From NCBI GenBank assembly GCA_015490695.1, contig WFXK01000024.1, positions 1 through 36,433 of the forward strand: a stretch of 36,433 nt of DNA, given 5' to 3'. Positions 16,563 to 23,384 of the stretch are shown in pieces; the first letter of the stretch is position 1; every line of letters starts with the position of its first letter. Origin of the DNA: Bacteroidota bacterium. Its GTDB lineage: Bacteria; Bacteroidota; Bacteroidia; SpSt-205; S141-50. Under the pieces are notes generated by a model. It worked only from the letters and a program-made list of their open reading frames with translations. It did no database searches and was not told the origin of the DNA. The position numbers were made by a program, and so were the translations under genes.

Positions 16563-17836
16563 TGGAGCGTTTGAAGAGTATCATTCCTGATTTTGAAGCT
16601 TTTTTAGCATGTTTATCAACGCCTCCACCTACGGCGATTCGTTATAATCCAGAGAAAAGAACTAAGGTTGCCGATTTACCTTATCATGGAGAGCCGATTC
16701 CTTGGGAGTCACAGGGGATTTATTTAGCACAAAGACCTTCTTTTGGTGATGACCCACTATGGTATGCAGGCTTATACTATGTGCAAGAACCCTCTTCTAT
16801 GAGTATTGGCTATGTTGTTCGTCAATTGCCCTTACCTGAGAAAGCAATTGTATTGGATTTTTCTGCAGCGCCTGGAGGGAAAACAACTTTATTGTTGAGT
16901 TCATTACCTAATGCGACAATCGTTGCGAACGAACCCAATCCTCAACGGAATAAGGTTTTACAAGAGAATCTTCTACGTTGGGGTTATAGCAATTATGTAG
17001 TGACGCAAGCAGACCCGAATCGTTGGCGACTCTCAGGTGCTTTTGACCTCATTCTCGTAGATGCGCCCTGCTCAGGAATGGGACTATGGCGAAAACACCC
17101 CAAATACCAACAAAACTGGAGCTTCAAACACATAAAACGCTTTGTAAAGCTACAACGCCATATTTTAAATAAGGTAATCGCTTTACTAAAACCTAACGGG
17201 TTTTTGATTTACAGCACTTGCACCTACACACAAGAAGAAAATGAAGAACAAATTCGTTGGCTACTGACACAGGACTCATGGCAAGGAGTTGCTATAGAAG
17301 TTCCTGAAACGTGGGGATGGTTGCCTGTGACGATTGCTTCAGGTATTCAGGGATGGCGCCTTTATCCTCATAAAACCCGTGGCGAAGGCTTCTTTCTTTG
17401 TACCCTGCAAAAGAAAACAAAACAACAAACTATGACCTTCCCTAATAAAAAAGTTTCTAAAATCCAACATCCACTTATTAGACAAGCATTAAAACCATGG
17501 AACGATAAACTTATTTGGTGCGATGAAAACACTTATTGGATTGGTAAAACGTTAGAAAACCATGGTATTGCAGTTCGGCAAATCGGTATTCCTGTAGTGC
17601 AAATAGGAAAACAAAAAAGTTTTCTTTTCAATGCTGCTGCCTTGGCAGTAAAGGAGCTATTAAAATGTCCTGTTGTTGCTTTATCCTATGAACAAGCCAT
17701 GGCATTTTTAAAAGGTAATTTATCGGTTATTCCTATTACGCTTTTTGCTGAAGAGGGGTATTGGCAGGTTAAGTACAAGGGATTGTCGTTGGGGGTGATT
17801 CGTCGTTTGTCTAAGCGATTGACCAAAACCCGATAG
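16559..17836 (+). CDS. RsmF/NOL1/NOP2/Sun-family rRNA cytosine-C5 methyltransferase
   Basis: A SAM-dependent RNA m5C methyltransferase of 425 residues. The SAM-binding motif AAPGGKTT is at 103-110. Motif IV, VDAPCSGMGLWRKHP, contains Cys171, and motif VI, YSTCTYTQEENE, contains the nucleophile Cys221. The C-terminal part, with VQIGKQKSF and GYWQVKYKGLSLGVIRRLSKR, resembles the PUA-like RNA-binding domain (PF13636) found in RsmF, which favours RsmF over RsmB. The start overlaps the receptor stop as ATGA, so translation is probably coupled. The tRNA-Val gene follows 48 bp downstream with its own promoter. The exact target cytosine is unknown. Confidence 0.9.
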   Translation: MMERLKSIIPDFEAFLACLSTPPPTAIRYNPEKRTKVADLPYHGEPIPWESQGIYLAQRPSFGDDPLWYAGLYYVQEPSSMSIGYVVRQLPLPEKAIVLDFSAAPGGKTTLLLSSLPNATIVANEPNPQRNKVLQENLLRWGYSNYVVTQADPNRWRLSGAFDLILVDAPCSGMGLWRKHPKYQQNWSFKHIKRFVKLQRHILNKVIALLKPNGFLIYSTCTYTQEENEEQIRWLLTQDSWQGVAIEVPETWGWLPVTIASGIQGWRLYPHKTRGEGFFLCTLQKKTKQQTMTFPNKKVSKIQHPLIRQALKPWNDKLIWCDENTYWIGKTLENHGIAVRQIGIPVVQIGKQKSFLFNAAALAVKELLKCPVVALSYEQAMAFLKGNLSVIPITLFAEEGYWQVKYKGLSLGVIRRLSKRLTKTR

Positions 17837-17841
17837 AAAAA

Positions 17842-17873
17842 TTTGGACTTTTTCGCTTTTTGTTATAAGTTTG
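17842..17873 (+). promoter_or_regulatory. Promoter of tRNA-Val
   Basis: TTTG at 17842-17845 and TAAGTTTG at 17866-17873 are perfect -33 and -7 elements with the ideal 20-nt spacer. The mature tRNA begins 11 nt downstream. The promoter starts just after the methyltransferase stop. Confidence 0.85.
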
Positions 17874-17884
17874 CGGTGGTTTTT

Positions 17885-17959
17885 GGGAGCTTAGCTCAGT
17901 TGGTCCAGAGCGCCTGCCTTACAAGCAGGAGGTCGGGGGTTCGAATCCCTCAGCTCCCA
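17885..17959 (+). tRNA. tRNA-Val (anticodon UAC)
   Basis: The 75-nt cloverleaf is complete. The acceptor stem pairs GGGAGCT with AGCTCCC, followed by discriminator A, and the D stem is GCTC/GAGC. The anticodon stem CCTGC/GCAGG holds the loop CTTACAA, with TAC at 17920-17922, and the T arm has the loop TTCGAAT. The 3' CCA is not encoded. The last 10 bp overlap the 3' end of the convergent GTPase gene. Confidence 0.97.
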
Positions 17960-18936
17960 CATCCCATTAACCATTGTATCGCTTTTTCTGCTGCAGCAAA
18001 AGGTGATAAACGTTGTTCTATTACTTGTTTTTCTATCTCCTTGAAATTTTTTTGCAGCGTATTCCTACGCTCTTCAAAGAGATTTTGCAATAATAGGTAT
18101 ATCCATTGGATTTGCTGTTCTTTTCTTAATTGTTGCAAGTATCCCTGTTGCTTCCAATGTTGGAAATACGCTTGAATAGTATCATACAGGGTATCTATAC
18201 CTTGGTTTTGTAGGGCAGATACCATCAGGACTTTGGGTGCGAAGCCATAGGGGGGCAGGGGCATCAAGCGCATAGCTTGACTATATTGCGTTTTGGCTTT
18301 CCGTGCTAAAGGTAATAGTTCTCCATCGGCTTTTGTGATGACTAATAAATCTGCCATTTCCATGATACCGCGCTTTAATCCTTGCAGTTCATCACCACCG
18401 CCAGGTTGGATTAATAAAAGAAAAAGGTCGCATAGGGCTCGGGCTATGGTTTCGCTTTGTCCTACACCGATGGTTTCTATAAAGATGAGGTCAAAGCCTG
18501 CGGCTTCGCAAAGGATTAACATCGCTAAAGTAGAATGGGCTATACCACCATAGTTCCCCGAAGCGGGACGAATATAAGCATTAGGATGAAAGGCTAACCG
18601 CTGCATTCTTGTTTTGTCTCCTAAGATGCTACCCCCACTACGTTGGCTCTTAGGGTCAATAGCGATAACCGCTAAACGACGTTTTTTTTGTTCTACTGCA
18701 TAATAACCTAAGGCTTCAATCAATGTGCTTTTTCCAACGCCAGGTGTCCCTGTGATGACTAAACGTTGTGCTTTACCACTATAAGGATAACAACGCTCTA
18801 TTAACGCCTTACTCAATTCCCTATCTGAAGGCAAAGTACTTTCTACTAAGCTCAGTGCCTTACTAAGAATTCTCCTATCGCCCTTACGAATACCTTCAAA
18901 GTATGCTTCTAAGGAAAGCCGTTGTTTCAAAGGCAT
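17950..18936 (-). CDS. meaB: MeaB/ArgK-type G3E GTPase (methylmalonyl-CoA mutase chaperone)
   Basis: A P-loop GTPase of 328 residues related to MeaB and ArgK, which protect or load B12-dependent acyl-CoA mutases. The Walker A motif GTPGVGKST is at 63-71, IDPKSQRSGGSILGDKTRM lies near 91-110, the switch motif ETIGVGQSE is near 154, and the base-recognition TKAD (for NKxD) is near 201. The start is 1 nt after the stop of the TolB-like lipoprotein gene. The C-terminal codons and stop (Gly-Ser-TGA) lie inside the antisense of the tRNA-Val acceptor stem. No mutase gene is in the window, so the partner is inferred from the family. Confidence 0.92.
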   Translation of the reverse strand: MPLKQRLSLEAYFEGIRKGDRRILSKALSLVESTLPSDRELSKALIERCYPYSGKAQRLVITGTPGVGKSTLIEALGYYAVEQKKRRLAVIAIDPKSQRSGGSILGDKTRMQRLAFHPNAYIRPASGNYGGIAHSTLAMLILCEAAGFDLIFIETIGVGQSETIARALCDLFLLLIQPGGGDELQGLKRGIMEMADLLVITKADGELLPLARKAKTQYSQAMRLMPLPPYGFAPKVLMVSALQNQGIDTLYDTIQAYFQHWKQQGYLQQLRKEQQIQWIYLLLQNLFEERRNTLQKNFKEIEKQVIEQRLSPFAAAEKAIQWLMGCGS

Positions 18937-18937
18937 A

Positions 18938-19975
18938 TTATTCTACCCACTCAGCAATGAAAATATTTGTCTCCCTAGGCGTTTTGCCATTACGATTACT
19001 AGAAAAGACAAGGTATTTGCCGTCAAATGAAAACATAGGGAAGGATTCAAATTCTTCACCGTAAGTGATTTGTTCTAAGTTTTTTCCTGAAGTGTCAATC
19101 ATAAAGATATTGAAGATACGTCCGCCTTTGTCTAAGGTATGGTGATTAGAGGCAAATAGGATTTTTGCTCCTGAGGGGTGGAAGAAGGGTGCCCAATTAG
19201 CACCAGGCAAATTAGTTATTTGTTTTTTGTTTTTTCCGTCGGCATCCATCATGTAGATTTGCATTTCTGTTGGTTGAACAAATCCTTTTTTCAGTAGGTT
19301 TTTATAAAGGGTAGTGTCTTTGGGACGGCTTGCTCGCCATACAATCTTTTTTCCATCAGGAGAAAAGAACGCTCCGCCGTCGTATCCTAATTCATCGGTT
19401 AATTGTAAAAGTTCTTTGGTTTTCAAATCATAGCGCCAAAGTTCTAAATCTCCTGAGCGCATAGAAGTGAAGACGATATAGCGTCCATCGGGTGAGACTG
19501 TGGCTTCGGCATCATAGCAATTGGGTTCTCCAAGCAATTTCTTAGGTGGTGCGCCGAGGCTTTCTACGATATAAATGTCGTAATCAAAAAGGGGCCAGAC
19601 ATAATGCCCTTGATAAAAGTGAGGCGCCTTGGGACAAGAGTCACTAAGGTGGTGAGTAGAAGCGAAAATCATGCGTCCATCTTTCAAGAAGTAGCCGCAG
19701 GTTGTTCTTCCCGTACCCGTAGAAACTCGTTCGTAGCGAAGGTCTTTTTGAGTTAAATCCAAAACAAAGATTTGGTCACAGCCTAAGGGGTTAATGGCTT
19801 TCCAATCGCTTTGGAAAATGAGCTTTTTGTTGTCAAAGCTAAAATAGGCTTCTGCGTTGTTACCTCCGAAAGTTAGTTGCCGAACATTTTTTAAGTGTTT
19901 TTCTTGTGGATAGCGTAAGGAGTCTTTATGTTGTGCTGCACAACCTAACAATAACAAAAGCGCTATGAAGTACAT
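18938..19975 (-). CDS. TolB/WD40-like beta-propeller (PD40) lipoprotein
   Basis: A 345-residue exported protein. The signal peptide MYFIALLLLLGC ends in a lipobox. The body has repeated PD40-type elements typical of TolB-like propellers: AYFSFDNKKLIFQSD, ATVSPDGRYIVFTS, AFFSPDGKKIVWRAS, PFFHPSGAKILFAS and PMFSFDGKYLVFSS. A longer open frame begins at 20041, but it would overlap scpA by 56 bp and put 22 charged or mixed residues before the signal peptide, so the ATG at 19975 is preferred, 10 nt after the scpA stop. No Pal or TolA neighbours are present, so it is probably not TolB itself. Such lipoproteins often bind peptides or glycans, but no ligand can be assigned. Confidence 0.85.
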   Translation of the reverse strand: MYFIALLLLLGCAAQHKDSLRYPQEKHLKNVRQLTFGGNNAEAYFSFDNKKLIFQSDWKAINPLGCDQIFVLDLTQKDLRYERVSTGTGRTTCGYFLKDGRMIFASTHHLSDSCPKAPHFYQGHYVWPLFDYDIYIVESLGAPPKKLLGEPNCYDAEATVSPDGRYIVFTSMRSGDLELWRYDLKTKELLQLTDELGYDGGAFFSPDGKKIVWRASRPKDTTLYKNLLKKGFVQPTEMQIYMMDADGKNKKQITNLPGANWAPFFHPSGAKILFASNHHTLDKGGRIFNIFMIDTSGKNLEQITYGEEFESFPMFSFDGKYLVFSSNRNGKTPRETNIFIAEWVE

Positions 19976-19985
19976 GGCAACAAAT

Positions 19986-20726
19986 CTACGGCGCTTTTGC
20001 AAGTATCCAAAACCGATTAATAGATTGAACCACAATAGCAATACGTTGCTCCTGGGCTAAGTCTAAAAGGGCTAATAGCGTAAAAACCACATAGAGTCGT
20101 GAAGGGTCTCGTTGTAATAGCTCTTCAAAATGCCAACGAGAACGCAACCGCAATAATCCCAAAATATAGTGTTTCACTTCTCTGACAGTATAAGGATAGG
20201 GTTTTATACTTCGCTGCGGTGGACGATGACGAATACAAAAACGTTCTAAAACCTCTAAATAAACTTTTAAGAGTTTATAGCTTTGCATGGGTGCTAAGTG
20301 GTGGATGGTCTTTAGAGAACGTTGCAGCCATTGTTGTTCTTGTTCAGTAAATCCTCGTTTAAAACGTTTTTGGGCTTGTTGTTCCAAAGTTTTCAGTGCT
20401 TGTGCCCATGCTTTGGCTTGTTTATGAGCTAATAGTTGTTCTACTAAGGGTTTTCGTGGATCGCCTTCCTCCTTCACTACAGAAGGTAATAACATTTTTG
20501 CTTTAATGTACATCAATTGGGAAGCCATGGCAATAAATTCTCCTCCTATTTCTAAAGCATTTTCTCGCATATATTGTAAATACTGCAAAAAATCTTCTGT
20601 GATTTTTCCAATAGGAATGTCGTAAATAGGGATTTCTTCTCGTTCTATGAAATAAAGAAGTAGGTCTAATGGTCCTTCAAAAATGGGTAGTTTTACTTGG
20701 TAGCGTTCTTGTGCGATGCTAAGCAT
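19986..20726 (-). CDS. scpA: Segregation and condensation protein A
   Basis: The kleisin subunit of the SMC-ScpAB chromosome condensin, bridging the SMC heads. The protein is 246 residues. The N-terminus YQVKLPIFEGPLDLLLYFIEREEIPIYDIPIGKITEDFLQYL is diagnostic for ScpA, and a short C-terminal winged-helix region (REVKHYILGLLRLRSRWHFEELL) follows a helical linker. A start at 20765 is open but would overlap the upstream gene; the ATG at 20726 lies 8 nt after that stop and immediately before the conserved region. Its usual partner scpB is not adjacent. The neighbours are envelope or surface proteins, so the operon context does not reflect its function. Confidence 0.92.
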   Translation of the reverse strand: MLSIAQERYQVKLPIFEGPLDLLLYFIEREEIPIYDIPIGKITEDFLQYLQYMRENALEIGGEFIAMASQLMYIKAKMLLPSVVKEEGDPRKPLVEQLLAHKQAKAWAQALKTLEQQAQKRFKRGFTEQEQQWLQRSLKTIHHLAPMQSYKLLKVYLEVLERFCIRHRPPQRSIKPYPYTVREVKHYILGLLRLRSRWHFEELLQRDPSRLYVVFTLLALLDLAQEQRIAIVVQSINRFWILAKAP

Positions 20727-20734
20727 ACGTATTT

Positions 20735-21808
20735 TTATTTTACGGCAAAAGCATTGGTATAGCACCAGAGGGTATAGACAGGCAGGTGGTCGGAATAGCC
20801 ATCAGCGTGGTAAGTGACGCCAGAAAAAGTTCTATTGGGCATTAGTCCATAACGGGGATGGGAATAAAGCATGTCGGGGGTATAAAAAGCTTGCGCTTCT
20901 TGTAATAAATAAAGGTTTCCGATGCCTTGACACAGCGATTGTGAAATAATGATTTGGTCTAACATCCCCCAATGTTTACGATAGCAGTGGGAGCAAATAG
21001 CGGCATCTTCCTCACAGGCTTCGTGAGTAGCATAAGCTAAATTACACAGGGTAGCATTGCGATGGCTATGGGGCGTGGCTTTTAAGGCTTTACGTAGACT
21101 AACATCATCGGGATAATCATTAAAATCCCCCATGATGAGGATAGCAGCGTCGGGGTCTTTAGCAAGAATTTTATCTACTTTTCGTCTTAGCAAGCGCGCC
21201 ATAGCAACCCTTTTATGAAAAGTCTTTTTCTCGCCTCCACGTCTTGAGGGCCAGTGGTTCAAAAACACGTGAAGTTCTACTCCTTTTAATGTTCCACGAA
21301 CATACAAAATGTTTCTTGTGGTTCTTGCTTGCGGAGGATTGGGAAGCCGCTGAACCTGTAAAACCTTAAACCAATCTTTTCTATACAACAAAGCTACATC
21401 TATGCCCCTTCTATCATCACTTTCCCGATGAACAATGCCAACTTCAAAATTCAATAGTTGCACTAAATCTTCAAGGACTTTCCTGTTTTCTATTTCTACC
21501 AATTCCAATAGTACCAAGGGAGCTTTTTCGTTTAAACGATTGATGACTTTGGCGATTTGCTTTAGTTTTTTCCTGTAGCGGCGTTTTGTCCAGCGGTACT
21601 TGCCTCCGGGAGTAAAAGCGTTGTCGTTTTTGTGCGGGTCGTCTTCTGTATCAAAAAGATTTTCTACATTATAAGTAGCTATCATGAAAGTAGTGCCGTT
21701 TTCACATTCATTTGCAAATAATAGTTTGGCTTGTTGTAAGAATTGTTGTGTTAGCTCTTCGCAGCCGATAAAAAAGAAAAAGAATAGAATTAAAATCCTT
21801 TTATCCAT
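20735..21808 (-). CDS. Endonuclease/exonuclease/phosphatase-family lipoprotein
   Basis: A Mg2+-dependent hydrolase of the EEP (DNase I/AP endonuclease-like) fold, 357 residues. The signal peptide ends in lipobox FFIGC (Cys16), so it is exported and lipid-anchored. Catalytic-family motifs in order are TYNVENLFD (Asn47), VEIENR with the metal-binding Glu, RGIDVALLYR, NHWPSR with the His, GDFND, MLDQIII and YSDHLPV with the general-base Asp-His pair. The start lies within the last 19 bp of the protease gene, so translation is probably coupled. The substrate may be extracellular DNA, RNA or a phosphoester; the family does not decide. There is no T9SS sorting domain. Confidence 0.88.
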   Translation of the reverse strand: MDKRILILFFFFFIGCEELTQQFLQQAKLLFANECENGTTFMIATYNVENLFDTEDDPHKNDNAFTPGGKYRWTKRRYRKKLKQIAKVINRLNEKAPLVLLELVEIENRKVLEDLVQLLNFEVGIVHRESDDRRGIDVALLYRKDWFKVLQVQRLPNPPQARTTRNILYVRGTLKGVELHVFLNHWPSRRGGEKKTFHKRVAMARLLRRKVDKILAKDPDAAILIMGDFNDYPDDVSLRKALKATPHSHRNATLCNLAYATHEACEEDAAICSHCYRKHWGMLDQIIISQSLCQGIGNLYLLQEAQAFYTPDMLYSHPRYGLMPNRTFSGVTYHADGYSDHLPVYTLWCYTNAFAVK

Positions 21809-23349
21809 TTGGCTCGTATTTTTTGGTTTTTATAAAAGACTTCTACGATATAACAACCTGGGTGGAGAGTTTGTAAAGGGAGGTTATATTGGACATTTGT
21901 AATGAAGCCGTCTTGTTGGTAGACTTTTCTTCCTTGGATGTCGTAAAGGGTTAATTGGTAGTATTGGAATTGTTCATCAAATAGGGTAAGTTGGAGTTGT
22001 TCTAAGTTTTGTTTGATTTGCAATAGAGGGAATTTTTTAGGGAGGGTAGTGGTGAGGCTACGCAAATAGGACCATGCGGCGGCAGCGTTAGGGATACCGT
22101 AGCCGTAGATGGTATCGGGTTTGTCAGCTCTATCGCCACTTCTTCGTATGGCTTCTATGATTTGCATAGCGGTGGCGCTTGGTACGGCTTGAATAAGACA
22201 AGCAGCTAAGCCTGCTATGATAGGGGCAGAAAACGACGTACCATTACCGGATGAGACCTGTCCATTAGAAAGCACCAGTGGTGTAGCAGCCCCTTGAGCA
22301 ACCACATCAGGCTTAATACGCCCATCTGCTGTAGGACCACGGGAAGAAAACGGAGCAATCACCCCATTTTGGTCTACAGCACCAACACAAAGGATACTAT
22401 CGGCATCACAGGGAGCAATAATATAATGCCATGGACTTGCCCCTTCGTTCCCCGCACTATTGACCACAACCATGCCTTTACTTGCTGCTATATCCGCTGC
22501 CTGTGTTACAATCGTTCTATCACCATTCATGTCTTGATATGTATAATCGCCCTCACCAGGGTCAAATAGATTGTATCCTAAAGAAGAGTTTATTACATCT
22601 ATGCCTAAACTGTCGGCTACTTCTACTGCAGCCAGCCAATAATATTCCTCTATATGACGTTCATAAGCGTTGACTTCGGTTCGGGCTAAAAAGTAGGATG
22701 CCATAGGCGCCGTGCCTACATACACCCCAGGGGCATTAGATGCCATAATAGAAAGCACATACGAACCATGAACCCCATCATCAAAAACATTAGAATCTTG
22801 CAAAGCAAAGTCCCATGAACCAAGAAATCTTCCTTGAGTAAATAAATGTCCTAAGGTTGCATGATTGGAATCTACACCAATGAAGCCATTATCAAAAACA
22901 GCGATTTTGACTTTATTACCTTGAAAGCCTGCATTATGAAGCACAGAAAGGTTTATAGCATCTGCAATGGGCTGAGCGCTTCCGTAGTCTACAGCAGCAA
23001 GCACACTTTTTAATCGTTTTACAGGGGTGATTTTACGGACGAAGGTTTGATGGGCAATGCAGCTCAAACAACTTTCGTTTTCTGTTTTAATTACTGCTGC
23101 ATTAAACCATTTAGATACCCATAAGATAGTCGCTCCACAGGTTTTTAATTGAGTGAGGTAATAGGTATTTACTGGGAAATCTCTTTGGTCTAAGGGGATT
23201 TTTTGTCTTAAATGGCGTTTAAGTTTCGCTTTTGAGATGGTTTGTTGTAGCACGGTGGGGGAGATAGCGGGCTTGTCTTTAAAAAACACCCACCATGATT
23301 GTTGTGCCCAAGCAAAGACAAATAGTAAGCCAACGCTGCACCAGCGCAC
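21790..23349 (-). CDS. Subtilisin-like (S8) serine protease with T9SS sorting domain
   Basis: A secreted peptidase of 519 residues starting at GTG. After the signal peptide, residues about 18-115 (WWVFFKDKP ... ILWVSKWFNAAVI) look like an inhibitor-I9-type prodomain. The S8 catalytic residues are Asp153 (AVFDNG), His194 (DGVHGSYV), the oxyanion Asn301 (NSAGNEG) and Ser372 (NGTSFSAPIIAG). The last about 75 residues (LTLYDIQGRKVYQQDG ... GCYIVEVFYKNQK) form a T9SS type A sorting domain. It has its own perfect -7 element 5 nt before the start, overlapping the 3' end of the preceding gene. The neighbouring EEP lipoprotein overlaps its end by 19 bp. Whether it is surface-anchored or released is unknown. 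Confidence 0.93.
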   Translation of the reverse strand: MRWCSVGLLFVFAWAQQSWWVFFKDKPAISPTVLQQTISKAKLKRHLRQKIPLDQRDFPVNTYYLTQLKTCGATILWVSKWFNAAVIKTENESCLSCIAHQTFVRKITPVKRLKSVLAAVDYGSAQPIADAINLSVLHNAGFQGNKVKIAVFDNGFIGVDSNHATLGHLFTQGRFLGSWDFALQDSNVFDDGVHGSYVLSIMASNAPGVYVGTAPMASYFLARTEVNAYERHIEEYYWLAAVEVADSLGIDVINSSLGYNLFDPGEGDYTYQDMNGDRTIVTQAADIAASKGMVVVNSAGNEGASPWHYIIAPCDADSILCVGAVDQNGVIAPFSSRGPTADGRIKPDVVAQGAATPLVLSNGQVSSGNGTSFSAPIIAGLAACLIQAVPSATAMQIIEAIRRSGDRADKPDTIYGYGIPNAAAAWSYLRSLTTTLPKKFPLLQIKQNLEQLQLTLFDEQFQYYQLTLYDIQGRKVYQQDGFITNVQYNLPLQTLHPGCYIVEVFYKNQKIRAKWIKGF

Positions 23350-23354
23350 AAAAG

Positions 23355-23384
23355 CAAAGGTAAACTTTTCTACATTTTCACAAA
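23355..23384 (-). promoter_or_regulatory. Promoter of the subtilisin-like protease gene
   Basis: On the minus strand TTTG (23381-23384) and TACCTTTG (23355-23362) form -33 and -7 elements with an 18-nt spacer. The -33 element lies inside the last codons of the preceding Asp-box protein gene. The gap to the GTG start is 5 nt. Confidence 0.65.

Noticed and set aside
20042..20765. Long overlap of the TolB-like lipoprotein and scpA, and of scpA and the EEP gene
   Set aside because: Starts at 19975 and 20726 give a clean signal peptide and the known ScpA N-terminus, with 10- and 8-nt gaps.
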